Source of the DNA: Gnetum montanum
Taxonomy: Eukaryota > Streptophyta > Gnetopsida > Gnetales > Gnetaceae
Assembly: GCA_015680685.1 (NCBI GenBank)
Contig: MNCI01024352.1
Span: 511,319 to 575,318, forward strand
Length of the DNA: 64,000 bases
Direction: 5' to 3'
Position 1 is the first letter of the stretch. Each line of letters starts with the position of its first letter. Position numbers and translations under genes: made by a program. A model generated the notes under the pieces. The model saw only the letters and a list, made by a program, of their open reading frames with translations, had not been told where the DNA came from and made no database searches. Shown here in pieces: positions 44,560 through 57,179 of this stretch.

Positions 44560-47500
44560 CTCCATCCATAATGAAATTTCATGGATGTGGCTTTGAATGA
44601 TGGGCCTTTCTATAATCCTTAACAAATACTAATCCCACTGGATCTTATTTCACATGTGCATAAATCGACCTACAGCCTTTGTAAATATACATTCCTTCAA
44701 AAGGTATGTTATAGTTTCAATCTCCTTATAGCAAAGGATACATCAAAAGACCATGGAAAATCCCCCATCACCAAAGTTTTTTCTAAGTAAGCACTACATG
44801 ATGAGCCAATAGCTAAGCAAAGAACCTCATCTTTGGTTGATAATGCAACCTTCAAACAAGGTCTCATTCCTTAATTTGGTAAAGGATTACCCATAAAGAT
44901 ATGAGATTCACTATTTGTGATTTGTTGAAGCAAACTACAACATATCTTTATGGGATAAAATAAAGGAGCTATTTCTTTTAAAGATGTCAAGAATTTTAGT
45001 GAATTGGCCATGTTTATTATCATCATGAAAGATTGATGGAATTCTCCACTATCCTCTACTAAACCAATCCTTTACATAGTGCCCCTCGACCTCAATGAAA
45101 TTGGGTGACTTCTTTAGAAAAAACTTCCATAATCAATTTCTAATAAGCTTGTCCTACTAGAAGAGCTTTCTCTAGAATATCTACTTCCCTAAATTCCAAG
45201 TGCCCAAGTGACTAAAGGAAAGTTCATCCTCTTCTAATAATTTTCCATATCTTCAAGACTCTGGCTAAGTAAGCTCATAGATTAGAATAGCACATCTAAA
45301 GACAATTGACCCAAGGCTTTTTTGCCCAAGATCAAACTTTCCATGACATCTTAGTAGCCAGAATGCAAGCCTACATCCCAAAATTCGGAAGCCCATAATC
45401 ACTTGCATGAACTAGGATGACAACCTTGTCCGAAGAAATCAAATGAAATCAACAACGTTGCTTCCCACTAGATGAAAGGAAATTTTTCACAACCTAATTA
45501 ACTTGTGACATAAATTAGGCTAGTGGATTAAAAACCAACACACTATAAATGGAAATGCTTTAGAGGATAGATTTAGCCAAAATCAACTTACCTGTGGAAG
45601 ATAGAAACAAACCTCTCCAAGAGGCCAACTTCTTCTGCATTTTTTCCAACACTCCCTTCCAACTGTTAGTCAATTTTCATCTGTAGAATAGAGGCTACCC
45701 TAGATAGGTAGCTAGAAGCAAGCTAAAAGTATGTCTAATATGCTCAAACCTTTCCAATGGGCATCCCACATGGAAAAGCTCTATCTTACTCCAATTGACT
45801 TCAAGCCCTTTTAATAAACAAAATCCATCCACTGCTTGCATCACCTTTCTAGCCTTATAGAAAAATATCCAAAAAAATCATGTTATCTACACACCAAAAA
45901 GTAAAAAGATTCCAAGGAAATGAGGATGTAACATTCAACTTTCTAATCCATGTGTAGAGGTTATTAGCAACAATAGCAAAGAGATATGTTAATAAAGGGT
46001 TACCTTACCAAAGGCCTCATTCCTAAATAAAATTACTAAGATATTTGTTCATTTAGGAAAACTTGAAATCCTACTATAGAAAGCATGAACTTGATTATCT
46101 CATGGAATCCTCTACAAAACCCCAACTCCTTTAAAGGGAAAAGAAAGCCATCCTAGTCCAAGTTATTATATGTTTTTGATAAATTAAGTTTGAGAAAGAA
46201 AATCTCCTATTTTTGAATGTAATCCTAATGCAAAGCCTCATTTGTTGTAATGACACTATCAATAATGTTCCTCCTAAGGATGAGTTCTAATTAATTCACT
46301 TCTAAGATATTGGGTCATAAAGGCTTTAGGTGATTTACTAAAAGCTTGAAAAATATTTTATAAAAACTATTGCAAAGACTAATGGGGTTGTTATCCCCTA
46401 GGGATTGCATCTCCTTCTTTTTGGATAGAAATACAATGAAGATATTATTACAAGCTTTGGGAAAAGTACCATAGTTAAATATTCCTTGAAAAGATCCTCA
46501 AAATCCATTCTAATGCCATCCCAATGGGCTTTGTGCCTTTAAAGTTCCAACCATCTAGCCTAGACATCTTGTGATTTAGCACCTCAACCACTATTGAATG
46601 AATCTTCTGTCTAGAGAGTCTTCCTTGTAAGAGCTCACTATCAATAAGGGAAACCAAGCAGGGGAGCATCACTTCTAATAGTCTAGGATTAACCCTCTCA
46701 TTCCAAGAATATAGGTTACAAAAATAGGCAACCATAACCTAGAGGTCCTCTTGGGCATCTCGAAAGAATTTAATTAATGATCTCTTTTGATTTTTCCTAT
46801 TTGCAATCATATGAAAGTAGGTAGAATTTTGATCTTCTTCCTTTAGCCACCTCTCCTTAACGCACTATTTCTAGTAGACCTCCTCCTCATGAGCCAATGT
46901 TCTCACTTGTTTATATACCACAACTAGATCTTGCAAAATGAAGTCCCACTTTAATAACAAATCTGTCTATCCCTGGATCTAGTTCATCTTGTCTAAAGTA
47001 ACATGTCATTGGGAGCCATGTATGCCTCCACTACTAAGAGAAAAATCATTTAAGATCTATGGCTAACCCCCTTCATGTCTAAAGCAATTTATCTAACACT
47101 CCATGAGATTCCATGTCACAGATCCACACCAACTCAATCTAAAAGCATTCATTAGAAAGCTAAATATTCTTAGATTTAAAATCTGAACAACGAAATGTCC
47201 TATTTTCCCATTCATAGAGGATGGGTTCATGATCTAAAAAATCCCATGGCAAGGCCTTGCTAACTAGGTGGTGAACAATCTAGCATGACCTAAGGAGAAA
47301 GAACCAATCAAGATAAGAGGTTATCTACTTATTCTTAGGTGTTGATCATTTCCAAGTGAAATAACAAAGGGGAACCTAAGCTTTGTCAAGTTAGGTCATC
47401 AAAGAAACGACTCTCCATGTTCTAAGTTGAAGAACTGGACCTTTCCTTCCACCATGTTGTGAAATTTCAATCTCTACCAATAACCCAATCCTTCTCAACT

Positions 47501-47833
47501 CTAAGCTCTATTACCCTTCTTTTGAATTCCTATTGCTTGGAACTAATAATAGGACCATAGACATTCAAAATCTTTAATCCTTCTCCCATGATACCAACCA
47601 TATTAAGAGAAAAATTCTACCCTAAAAATTTAGATTATTTCATCAAAGATAAACCAATCCTTTGCTAAAACCTTAAGCTGGAACCTTAGATGTTGTCCAG
47701 TCAAGCAAGTAATCTCATGGAAAAACTTTCATTTTTGCATCCTAAAGAAGAGCAACATTTACAACATTGCTTTTAAAAACAAACTTTTCTCTAGTCCCCA
47801 AAGACCAGCACAATTCCAAAATAAGATAATCAT
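44560..47833 (-). pseudogene. LINE ORF2: endonuclease-reverse transcriptase
   Basis: It starts MIILFWNCAGLWG, the first strand of the exonuclease-endonuclease-phosphatase fold (usually MKILSWNCRGL). An open stretch at 46,735-46,475 has SRQKIHSIVVEVLNHKMSRL and DGWNFKGTKPIGMALEW, the KSPGPDG-type region of RT. Near 46,000-45,880 it reads LFAIVANNLYTWI then FWCVDNMIFLD, where the catalytic YADD has become CVDN. Near 44,740-44,650 a zf-RVT domain reads GDGGFSMVF, then IETITYLLKECIFTKAV. Many stops and frameshifts. Copy-out retrotransposition is lost. Confidence 0.7.
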
Positions 47834-49437
47834 GTTATTGGAAATATTTGGGTGATTCTATCCACTTTCATACCTTCTTCCACTAATGAATTCAATACCA
47901 ACACTAGAGCATACTCCTCTTTTTTGCTAGGATTGTCCTTGAACAAAAAATCCAGCATTTCTTTCCATCCATCAATAATAGCATGACCAATTTTCTTTTT
48001 TTGATCTTCCATACTCAACACCTAGCCTAGCCCTTTTTCTTATGGACCAACCAAGAGCAAGATTTTTTAGCCATAACTTTTTAAGCATACTTGAAAGGTG
48101 AATGAACTCTAGCATTGCCACTTTTATCGACTTTTTCATTCCTCTCCATCACCCTATTCACATTTGTTGTTACTTCCATTCGATAACACTCAAGTTCTAC
48201 TTATTTTGGGTAACCATCTTCTAGCTCTCTAGGTCATCAACCTTGACATTTTCCTTATTGTCCCCTCCATCTTGTTGAAAGTAGACCACATGATTTACCT
48301 CTAGCCTCGATGTATCCACTAGTCCTCTTTGGACCAAAGTTGTAGCCTGCAGAGATTGGTTCGACCCCTATTTTCTACCATTGTTAATGTCCTTATTCAT
48401 GGGGGCTCCTTCAGCAACTCCAACATCCAACCCAACCTTTGGCCCAGGTGGAACTCATTCCTTCTCCCTATCCTACGTCAATTTCCTAGCCCATGTATTT
48501 CATGGGTATTGGGTTGAGATATGTCCTCTCTTAGTATAGATCCTACAAATACTTTTGAAAATATCATAAAATACTGGTTGGGGAAAGCTCCCATGAGACC
48601 TTTGCAAGATAATCTGTGGTAGGACCTCTATATCCTCCTACATTCAGACATAAATATGTGGCACTACATTAGGGATCCTAGAAGATGTGTGTGGATTAAT
48701 TATCAAAAAAATTTTAAAGATGTTAGTAATTTTGCACAAAGCCCCCTTTGACCAAAATTCAATTGAGAGTTCAAGGATGTGCATCCACATAGCTAACCAT
48801 CTCTTCGTTTGGATTTTATCATTAATCTTCTTTTGTGATGGCAAATGCCCTTGAACCCATTTTTTGACCTGCATGATGAGCCAGACAACCCTTTAGGCCA
48901 GCACCAACTCCATTGCCTTCATATCTTTCTCCTTTGCAAAAATGAACATCACCATGTTCCCCTACAAAGGGCTAACTGATACCATGACCATTGACCAAGC
49001 CTTAGCAATCCATGCCTACAACTCCTTGAGGACAAGAGTCCTACCATTGCAAGTGCTGACAAGTGTCCATTGAAAACATTATTTTTGTGCCTCTAGCATC
49101 ATTTCCAAGATAAAAACCTAGAGGTCGCACAAACTCTCAAAGCTAGAAAAATCATCTTCTTTGCAACCCTCCTCTAGTTTTGCTTGAACTAGGATTTTCC
49201 TTGAAGCACATTCGCAAATGAAATACAATCTGAGACTAAACCACTATTGTCACTTACACTGTTTACTGCACTGTTTAATCTACCCTTTAAGCATCTTGCA
49301 ACCCTAGACAAACCATCATCCTAATTCTACTCATGCCCATTTTCCACTCCACCAAAACCCATTTGCACCCTTGAGTTACCACCTCCTAGATCTTCCATCA
49401 TCTCTCCCAAGCCCTTGGGAGACGTTATAATTTTCAT
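47830..49437 (-). pseudogene. LINE ORF1 (DUF4283-type RNA-binding protein)
   Basis: It starts MKIITSPKGLGEMMEDLGGG at 49,437. The 76-codon open stretch at 48,874-48,644 (QTKRWLAMWMHILELSIEFW, then IFKIFLIINPHTSSRIPNVV) matches the WVRLPxLPLxxW..xxxIGxxxGxxLxIDxxT pattern of the DUF4283 domain of plant L1 ORF1 proteins. The C-terminal 63 codons (48,021-47,830) are open and end in TGA overlapping the ORF2 start. The usual CCHC knuckle was not found. ORF1 proteins coat LINE RNA. Confidence 0.65.
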
Positions 49438-49439
49438 TG

Positions 49440-51085
49440 ACTAAAGATTCTTTATTTAGTTAGTTAAATCATGGTTAAATCCATGAATTATTTATAAGAT
49501 ATTGCAGATAATTGATAAGGGTGTTACATCATGGATACCAAATGTATACCAAATTTTGAAAACAATTAAACATTAAAGAATGTTTACTTATACTACAAAT
49601 AACTACAAATAACTTGAAAATGGAGCATTAAAATGTTGTTGATAAATATTGAAATGTAACAGTAGAACGTAAAATTTTTGAACTTCAATAGAAAAGGAAA
49701 TTTATATTCTCTTTTGATATGGTACCTTACTTAGTAATTCACTGGTTTATAACTCATCTAGTTATATATTCAACTTACAACTAAATCACTATCACATATA
49801 TGTTATGAAATCAATTCATTGCGTTCATCTTTGATTAACGATCCATGAACAACCATGCTAAGCATGTAACATACCTATAAATAACAAAGAAGAGAAAAGG
49901 TCAATTATGATCAAATAATTAAAGTTTAATTCTCTAAATCAACCTATAACTCTTGGTTGCTAATAAGAAAGCATGGAAAGCTAGGACTAATAAAACACAA
50001 GTCACTTGGTGTATGTCTTTGATTCCATCTTTTTCATTTGATTTTACCATTATGTGCAAATATTTTTCAACCTCTCGACCAAGTGATTAGAGTTCACAAC
50101 GAGGGTATGGCTCATACATTTCCAAACTCTTGTTTATGCAAACTTTTGTCTCTATCATGCATTTCTAAAATAAATATTTGTATTCCTAAAAAGTTGTCCT
50201 AACATATCATAAAATACATCACGGTGGCTGTCAGAAAAGGTATTGACAAGAGGCAAAAATAACCCGACAGCCCTAGCATGATGATGATAGTCGGCATACG
50301 CGAGGCCGAACACTCGTGCTTGAGTTATAGGAGGAACAAACTTAACTCATGCTGATAACTCAGGTTACGAATTGGAATTTGCAGGAGTGCTCCATGCTCC
50401 TTTTAATTGTTTTTGTTTCCGTTCTTTGTTTTTATTAAAAGGCTGAAAAGATTTTAGCATTTCTTATAAAGTGACCAAAACCTTTTGGGCATTCCTTCGA
50501 AACGTCATAAATGTCATAGTAATTCTTATTTATTGACGTTTCTTAAAGAAACACCAAAAATTTAATGAAGTAGATAACAAATTTTGGTGTTTCCAATAGA
50601 AAGCATCTTGGTAAGTTCGAGTTATAAGTACAAAAAACACGGATTGTTTTTGAGCAATTCTTATATAAAATGCTGAAAAAACCTGTTATTAATTCACGCT
50701 ATTTGTGTTTATTAAAAAATATCAAATAGTCTAACACTTTTCAATGTTTTATAATAAAAAGGCAGAAAATGTACACTTATGGCATTCTTTAAAAAAGGGC
50801 TCCATAAAAAAATGAGAGTTCTAGTAGTAAGTCACACATCTATTCACATAGGTCATAAACCTGAGCCACCCACATATTCAAAAGAACCTTTCTTTTTATA
50901 CAAAATGTTGAAAAAAAATTGCTATTAATTTATCTAATTAGTGTTTATTAGAAAACATTAAATAGTCTAACGCTTTTCAATGTTTTATTTTAAAAAATGT
51001 AGAAATTGTACACTTATGGTAGAATCATCTACAATCATAATGCATTTAGGCCCAACTAATTATGCCTAGCTAGAATGGATTATTT
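49440..51085. repeat. Non-coding DNA with a 130 bp direct repeat and hairpins
   Basis: No gene is recognised. 50,655-50,790 and 50,890-51,025 are homologous, both containing AAATAGTCTAAC and TTTTCAATGTTTTA and ending GTACACTTATGG. Just upstream, GAAACACCAAAAATTT near 50,550 pairs with AAATTTTGGTGTTTC near 50,580. GGCTGTCAG near 50,226 has a counterpart CCGACAGCC near 50,264. These could be parts of an unrecognised DNA transposon, but no terminal structure was found. Confidence 0.5.
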
Positions 51086-51089
51086 TTCC

Positions 51090-51225
51090 TAAAATAATGT
51101 TCTCCAAAAGTCTTGGTAGGTATGTCTACCCATCTCATTAGACTCATTGGGGGTATGGGGCTAGAATCAAACCTATAACTAGCTTTTAAATTAAAAGTCT
51201 TACCACTAGGCTAACATCTCATTGT
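51090..51225 (-). mobile_element. tRNA-derived SINE, copy 2
   Basis: The minus strand reads AATGAGATGTTAGCCTAGTG, GTAAGAC (box A at 51,197-51,213), then GGTTTGATTCT (box B at 51,163-51,173), followed by a tRNA-unrelated body extending to about 51,090. The head is almost identical to copy 1 at 23,600-23,690 on the same strand. Confidence 0.65.
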
Positions 51226-51485
51226 TGTTCAAGTGCTTAGTTCATTATCTTGTTTGGTAAAAGGTTGCCAATTCAAGTAATACTAAAGACATTATTAGAT
51301 CTCTCTATAATTCTTATAATGTATCTTATAGACTGTGTCTTGTGGTGTACCTATACTCAATTCATTTAAGTTTCATAATATAACAAGGAGTTAATCCTAT
51401 TTTGTTAGAATAAACCTAGGATGATCATATACATAACAATGAAAAATAATTAAGGTCCATGTTATTTATTTAATGCAATAAGTAT

Positions 51486-52282
51486 TGATGAGCCGCGATA
51501 TCGCATACTTCCATGCGATATCACGTACGCGATATTGCAGCCTGCCTCATTACCTACAAATAAGAGGCAGGCACACTTGGTTTGGATAGTTAGTCTTAGT
51601 CCCTTACCCAAACTCTTGCCTTTTATCCCTCTCAGAGTTAGAATTATTTCTGCATGCCCACAGTAGGAGTCATAAAGTGAACGGATCTTTATTTGAGCAT
51701 TGTGTACCTGAGCACACCTTGTGTATGGCAATAAAGACAAACTTTGTGATAAACCTTGCAACATTTAGAATAGATTAATTAATGTTAATTACTGTCACTT
51801 AATGCTTTCCTTAGTTAATTAATGATTCTCTCTCATCCTACAACTCTCCTAAGTAAGTACACACAGTACGATCACTTTGAGCATGTGTGTAACACTTGGT
51901 AACCTAGTAACGATTAATGTTTAGTAAGCCCAGTACTATTGCACTGGTTCAAGATGTGTATGGCAAGCGAGAACGAATACTGGTGTTAGGATCAGTTAGA
52001 GCCTAGTTAATAAGTAGTCAAATTAAATTAGTTACTTAGTTATGTCTCTCCTCCCTTATTAGCAGCAGGACATAAAAACACAAAAAGATATAAAAATCAT
52101 ATGCCTCAAGTTTACTTAACCATACAATCATGACATACAAGTAAGCTTGGGAAGACAACGATTGATCAACCCATTCTTGTTCCACAAAGGTGCATAAGCA
52201 CTTAGTCCTTGGAATTCAACCAGATCATGTGTGGATGCTCGTATTCATATGGTTGAGCATAGGGATATCTCACCGCTCAGCA
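51486..52282 (+). repeat. 5' LTR of element E
   Basis: It starts TGATGAGCCGCGATATCGC and ends CCGCTCAGCA, followed by TT and the PBS. U3 has three GATATC-type palindromes at 51,496-51,538, then a TATA-like ACAAATAAG. It shares ACACTTGGTAACCTAGTAA and CAAGATGTGTATGG with the other family LTRs. Confidence 0.8.
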
Positions 52283-52284
52283 TT

Positions 52285-52302
52285 AGCGCCGTTGCCAGGG
52301 AC
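52285..52302 (+). promoter_or_regulatory. Primer-binding site of element E
   Basis: AGCGCCGTTGCCAGGGAC lies two bases after the LTR. It is one or two changes from the TGGCGCCGTTGCCGGGGA-type site known from Athila/Tat elements. Confidence 0.85.
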
Positions 52303-52420
52303 TTTGTTGTTTGTGCGCTAACTAGAACATAGGAAATCTTTCACTTCATTGGAACAAACCCTTGGGGTTGGTTAAAGAAAAATAATAAATAAAAATACAT
52401 TGCACATTGAATAAACAATC

Positions 52421-54970
52421 ATGTCTCCTTCTTCGTACCAAAGTGTTTCATTGCCTGGGTCTAATACAAGGAATAATTGGAGACGTAGTACACATGATAA
52501 TTTGCCAGCCCCTTAACAGTTTTGTGTCGTATATGTTCATCCTGATGAATATGTACTGAACTTTACCTTTATCCTCCACTAGGATGAANNNNNNNNNNNN
52601 NNNNNNNNNNNNNNNNNNNNNNNNNNNNNNNNNNNNNNNNNNNNNNNNNNNNNNTTGTGCATGATCATGACTCGAGAGAGTATCGACCCATGGAGGCACA
52701 ACATCAAAGGGACTTCCATTAGGAGAGACATAATGAATCCATGAAGGGAAAGTTATCGCAGAATGTCCCACATGTCCTAAGCGAAAATGAGGGTGGTGAA
52801 CCTACCTCAGGTAATTGACCACACAATAATGTTCCTCCCGTTGACTTTTGTCAAGGGGTTGTGTATTAAAATCTTTACTCAACTATCCATAACCCGAATT
52901 TTGGTATCGACAGACACAAAGGGTCTGAAAAAGGAACACAAACACATGACAAAGATGGACATCCCGATCATAACCGTGATCAGGGTTGCGACCACTAAAG
53001 AGAAGGAAGTAGGCACCGACATGATGATGGCCCCCCTTCTTCTTTACCTTCATCATCTCCTTCACCCTCTCCTTTAGGATTTGGACGCAGTCACAAAGAA
53101 AAAGAACATGAGGATAAGGGTAAGCAAAATGGGAGTCGTAGACAAAATAGTCAAGAAAGGGGACAAGGGCACTCTAGAGAAACACATTGTGAACGAAGGG
53201 AGAGTAGGGAACAACATAGGCATCATAGACGCCACAGACGGGACGATCACGATGAACCCCTACTCACTACTCGAAGTATGCTAGACATAACTGAGGCTGT
53301 TAGGATCCCAACAAGGCACCAAAAAGATAGTAGGATCAAGAGATTAGACATGAACAACATCCCATGATTTGAGTGAGGGGTATAACGCTGATCCTCAAAA
53401 TCATCTATAAGCATTTCATGATGCATGTGCCTTACAAAACATAGAAAGCGAATAGCAGAAACTTAAGTTGTTCCCATGGATACTACTTAAAGAAGCGGAG
53501 AGCTGGTACCGGTCCTTAGAACTAGAATCCATTCGTAGATGGAGTACCATGTTAGAATTGTTCAATGATAAGTACCAAACGTACTCCCGAGTGTCCAACC
53601 TACGAAAGAAAATCCAAGAATGGAAACAAGGAGGTCGTGACCCTTGGATGTTGCCATGGGCCACTATTATGCACTATTACATCATTGTCCTAGCCATGAT
53701 TATTCGCAGAGGGATCAACTACGTCATCTCGTAGATGGGCTTAGGCATGAAATGCGAAGAACCCTTGGGACATATGCCCAAGGGAGGCTATCTAAGCTTA
53801 GGACCCATCAAGTTCAAAGATTATTGGAGCAAGTTGCTAAAGAAGAAGGTGAGTTAAGGAAAAGAGAGAGTGCGGAGGAATATAACATAGATCCTTCTCT
53901 CCGAAAGAGGGGAGTAAGATTCTGTGAGGATGAAGAAGAGTCACCATTCAAAGAGATGGTGAATAAGAAAACCTTGCCTATCAAAAAATTAGCATCAGAA
54001 GTATCGGCAAAGGTAGACCAAATGTGGGATTCCCTAGATGATAGATTTCAAATCATTCTTAAAATAGTAGAGGAGTCTAGAGAGCAAGGTAATGATAGCA
54101 AAAAAAAAGAGAGAGAGAAACTAAACATGCACGTAACAAAGGTAAGGGCAAAGTTACCATTATTGAGGAGGTTGTGGATTTAGATACAGACAATGATAGT
54201 GGGTGCGAGATATGCCAATATGACCATCCTAAAGGATGTTGCCCTATAATCTCACATCTGTAGGAGTTTGGGGTGTATGCACTCAACCCACGATTAAAAA
54301 AAAGGCAAACACCCCAAAGGTTATCTTATCCTCAAGGTAACTCAAGACAGTTCCACCAACCCTTAACGTATTATCCAAGTGGAACTCCACCACAACCGAT
54401 CGAGTCATATCAACAATGGCAATATCCACAATCATGGGGAATGCCACCACCAAGGCAATAGTATCCTTACCGGCAACTTAACCCATATGGATATTATATG
54501 CAACAGCCAATCTCTCCACGTGACTCTACTGGTCACGTTACTCCTCAACCTCACTACCAACCTCATGAGTATTATAGGACTCCTTCTCCTAGGGGCGATG
54601 TTCCACAAACATACCATCCTTCTCATCTGACTGCACCTCTTCCACCCTTAACTCCATTACCACCTGCTCCAGCTATGCAAGGTGAACTCCCTACCCAACC
54701 GCAGCAACATAACACCACAAGGGCTATTAACCCTTATCCTACTATTGATTTTGACAACCACATGAAGAAAATACCTTTCTTAGGAACCAACAGTCCAAGT
54801 AAGCCCTTGCAACCACAAGCAGTTGATTCTTCAATTGCCTCACCATCACTTGAAGCTTCGAAGCTCCCTTTAACCCAAAAACTACGCTCAAAGCATATAG
54901 TCATGTTAACTCATGCTGTCATCGATTAGATAAAAGTTGGTCATCTTCCTAGGTAATTCTCTAATCTTGA
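52421..54970 (+). pseudogene. Gag of element E
   Basis: It starts MSPSSYQSVSLPGSNTRNNW. A 66-base n run interrupts it at 52,589. The capsid part includes an open stretch at 53,644-54,183 with GHYYALLHHCPSHDYSQRDQ, GLRHEMRRTLGTYAQGRLSK and a Lys/Glu-rich tail. A zinc knuckle CEICQYDHPKGCC is encoded near 54,205-54,245. The C-terminal region is rich in Pro, Tyr and Gln (open at 54,498-54,929), as in element D. Several frameshifts. Confidence 0.75.
52589..52654. other. Assembly gap (66 n)
   Basis: Unresolved bases inside the gag of element E. The minus-strand frame spanning it is an artefact. Confidence 0.95.
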
Positions 54971-54999
54971 GAGTCCTCTAATATATCTATAAATCGCTG

Positions 55000-55400
55000 A
55001 AAATGAGCCGTGCAAAGCTCTTTTGGATCCAGGTTTTGGTGTCAACTTGATTTCTCAAGAAATGTATAAGGCTTGGAACCTGCCTCTGCTAAAAAAGAGT
55101 AACATTCATTTAGAGTTGGCCAACCAGTCCATCATTGTCCCGCTAGGACTAGTGGAGGACATTGTCACCACTACTTGTGGGCGGTCGTATCCAGCTGACT
55201 TCCTAGTGATTCAAGTGAACAATAGTAAGGGGAACTTCCCAATCATAATGGGAAGAGCGTGGCTAAGCACAATTAATGCATGCTTAAGAATCCATGATCT
55301 TTCCTTAGAAATATCAAAAGAAAATACATTCGAAAAGATTGAGAAGAAGAAAGTTCCATGCATCGTATACAGTGACTTAGGGTGTAACTGTGGGTAGAAG
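55000..55400 (+). pseudogene. Aspartic protease of element E
   Basis: The frame reads ALLDPGFGVNLISQEMYKAW, corresponding to the LLDTGSSVNVI active site of retropepsins. The catalytic triplet is Asp-Pro-Gly instead of Asp-Thr/Ser-Gly, so it would be inactive or weakened. Then come IIVPLGLVEDIVTT and PADFLVIQVN, and FPIIMGRAWLSTINACLRIH (usually ILGRPFLATxxAxI). It would cleave the Gag-Pol polyprotein. It is open for 124 codons up to TAG at 55,395. Confidence 0.8.
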
Positions 55401-55739
55401 TCATGGTTCGTGCAACATTTAACATTGCCTACATGCAATCAGTGTGCACAAGTAACTAATATACAGATATGCCTATATGTAGTAGCCACAAGATAGGAAG
55501 ACACCTAGTGGCTGATAGCTGATCAAGAGAGTAGTTCAACTATATGCATGGAACCAACTAAGGGTTTGACTTGCGCTTACATCGATAGCATAGACACATT
55601 GGAGCAAGTCCATTGCCAACTTCCAAGTCTTAACCTTGAGAATATCAATTGGGGGGAAGTTGGAAATCCCTACTAAATTTAAGCAAGAACCCCTTGAGCT
55701 AAAACCATTGCCTACCGATATGGAATACACGTTTCTTAA

Positions 55740-57167
55740 AAATGGAAAGCTGATAATTATTAATGCGAAGCTTGCTCCTTAGCAAAAAGAAAAACTGCTA
55801 AAAGTGATAAATAAATGGTCGAAAGCCTTTGCTTGGTCATATCTCGAATTAACTGGAATAGATCCTAGATATGCCAACATAGGATTTACACCGACCCCTC
55901 CATGAAGCCTCGAAGACAACCGCAGAGATGATTGAACCCAAAGTTGAAGCATGTAGTTAAGGAAGAATTTGAACAGCTTCTAAAAGCTAGGTTCATCTAC
56001 CCCATTGCTGATAGCGAATGGGTTATCCCCTTAGTTATAGTGCCCAAAAAGGAAGGCAATTGGAGGGTGTGCATAGATTTCAGACTATTAAACATGGCAA
56101 CATTCAAGGACCACTTTCTGTTACCATTCATTGACCAAGTCTTAGACACCATCGCAGGGCATCGCTACTATAGTTTTCTGAATGGGTATAGTGGGTACAA
56201 CCAAATACAAATAGCCCCAGAAGACCAAGCCAAGACTATGTTCACGAGTCCTTAGGGAACATTTGCATACAAAAAGATGTCGTTTGGCTTGTGCAATGCC
56301 CCTGCAACGTTTCAACGATTAGTTCTAAGCATATTCCATTAGCAGATAGGAAATGGTGTGGAGGTCTTCATGAACGACTTCTCCACCTACAGAGAAAACT
56401 TTGATCAAGCCTTGGACTGGTTAGATCAAGTATTAAAATGATGTGTAGAAACCAATTTAAGGCTTAACTTGCAAAAAAGCCATTTGATGGTCCAAAAAGG
56501 TATCGGACTAGGGCATAAAATTTCATGAACAGAGATAGAGGTAGACCCTGAAAAGATCAAAGTTATCCAAGGAATTACCAGTCAACCAGAAACTATAAAA
56601 GATATCCGATCATTCCTTGGACACACTAGCTACTACAAAAGGTTTATTGAGAACTTTTCAAAGGTTGCAAAACCATTGGTTGAACTAACAAAAAAGGACA
56701 TACCTTTCAAATGGACCAGGGAATGCGAATTAGCCTTCTAAATTTTAAAACAGAGGCTCATAGAAATACCCATTCTACAAGCTCCTAACTAGTCTAGACC
56801 ATTTCACATAATGATTGATGCATCCAACTATGCTTTAGGAGCCATACTTACATAGTTAGAAAATCAAAAATTTCCTTATTACATCCATTGTGCAAGTAGA
56901 AGTATTGCTAGTGCACAACTTAACTACACTACAACAGAGAAAAAATTAATGGCGGTAGTGTTTGCACTAGAAAACTTTAGGCACTATGTCTTGGGCTATA
57001 AGGTATTCGTACACACTAATCATAGTGCAATAAGGCTTCTAATGAATAAACCAATGGTAAGGCCTTGCATCATACGATGGCTTGTAATCTTACAAGAGTT
57101 CGACCTTACGATGATCAATCGTAAAGGCACCGAGAACGTAGTTGTTGATCATTTATCTTGGTTGTGA
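55740..57167 (+). pseudogene. Reverse transcriptase and RNase H of element E
   Basis: RT: EEFEQLLKARFIYPIADSEW, VPKKEGNWRVCIDFRLLNMA, FLNGYSGYNQIQIAPEDQAK, then KMSFGLCNAPATFQR. The catalytic strand is VFMNDFSTY (56,367-56,378 encode FMND), the first Asp having become Asn. The thumb part has RSFLGHTSYYKRFIENFSKV. RNase H: MIDASNYALGAIL, TTTEKKLMAVVFALENFRHY, then VHTNHSAIRLLM, where the usual VHTDH Asp is Asn, ending GTENVVVDHLSWL. Stops near 56,255, 56,440 and 56,740. The sequence is close to Athila/Tat-type pol. Confidence 0.85.
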
Positions 57168-57179
57168 TGGGACAACAAA

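Larger units (their letters stand above)
44120..49437 (-). mobile_element. L1-type LINE, nearly full length but decayed
   Basis: On the minus strand there is an ORF1 with a DUF4283-like segment, then an ORF2 with an endonuclease start, reverse transcriptase and a zf-RVT-like C-terminus, the standard plant L1 order. ORF1 stop and ORF2 start overlap in ATGA at 47,833-47,830. The 3' end is placed near 44,120, where coding ends and AT-rich DNA begins; no clear poly(A) tail was found. Confidence 0.75.

Noticed and set aside
52883-53284. Short frames in the first part of gag E on both strands as separate genes
   Set aside because: They are frame-shifted pieces of gag; composition and position match the gag of element D.
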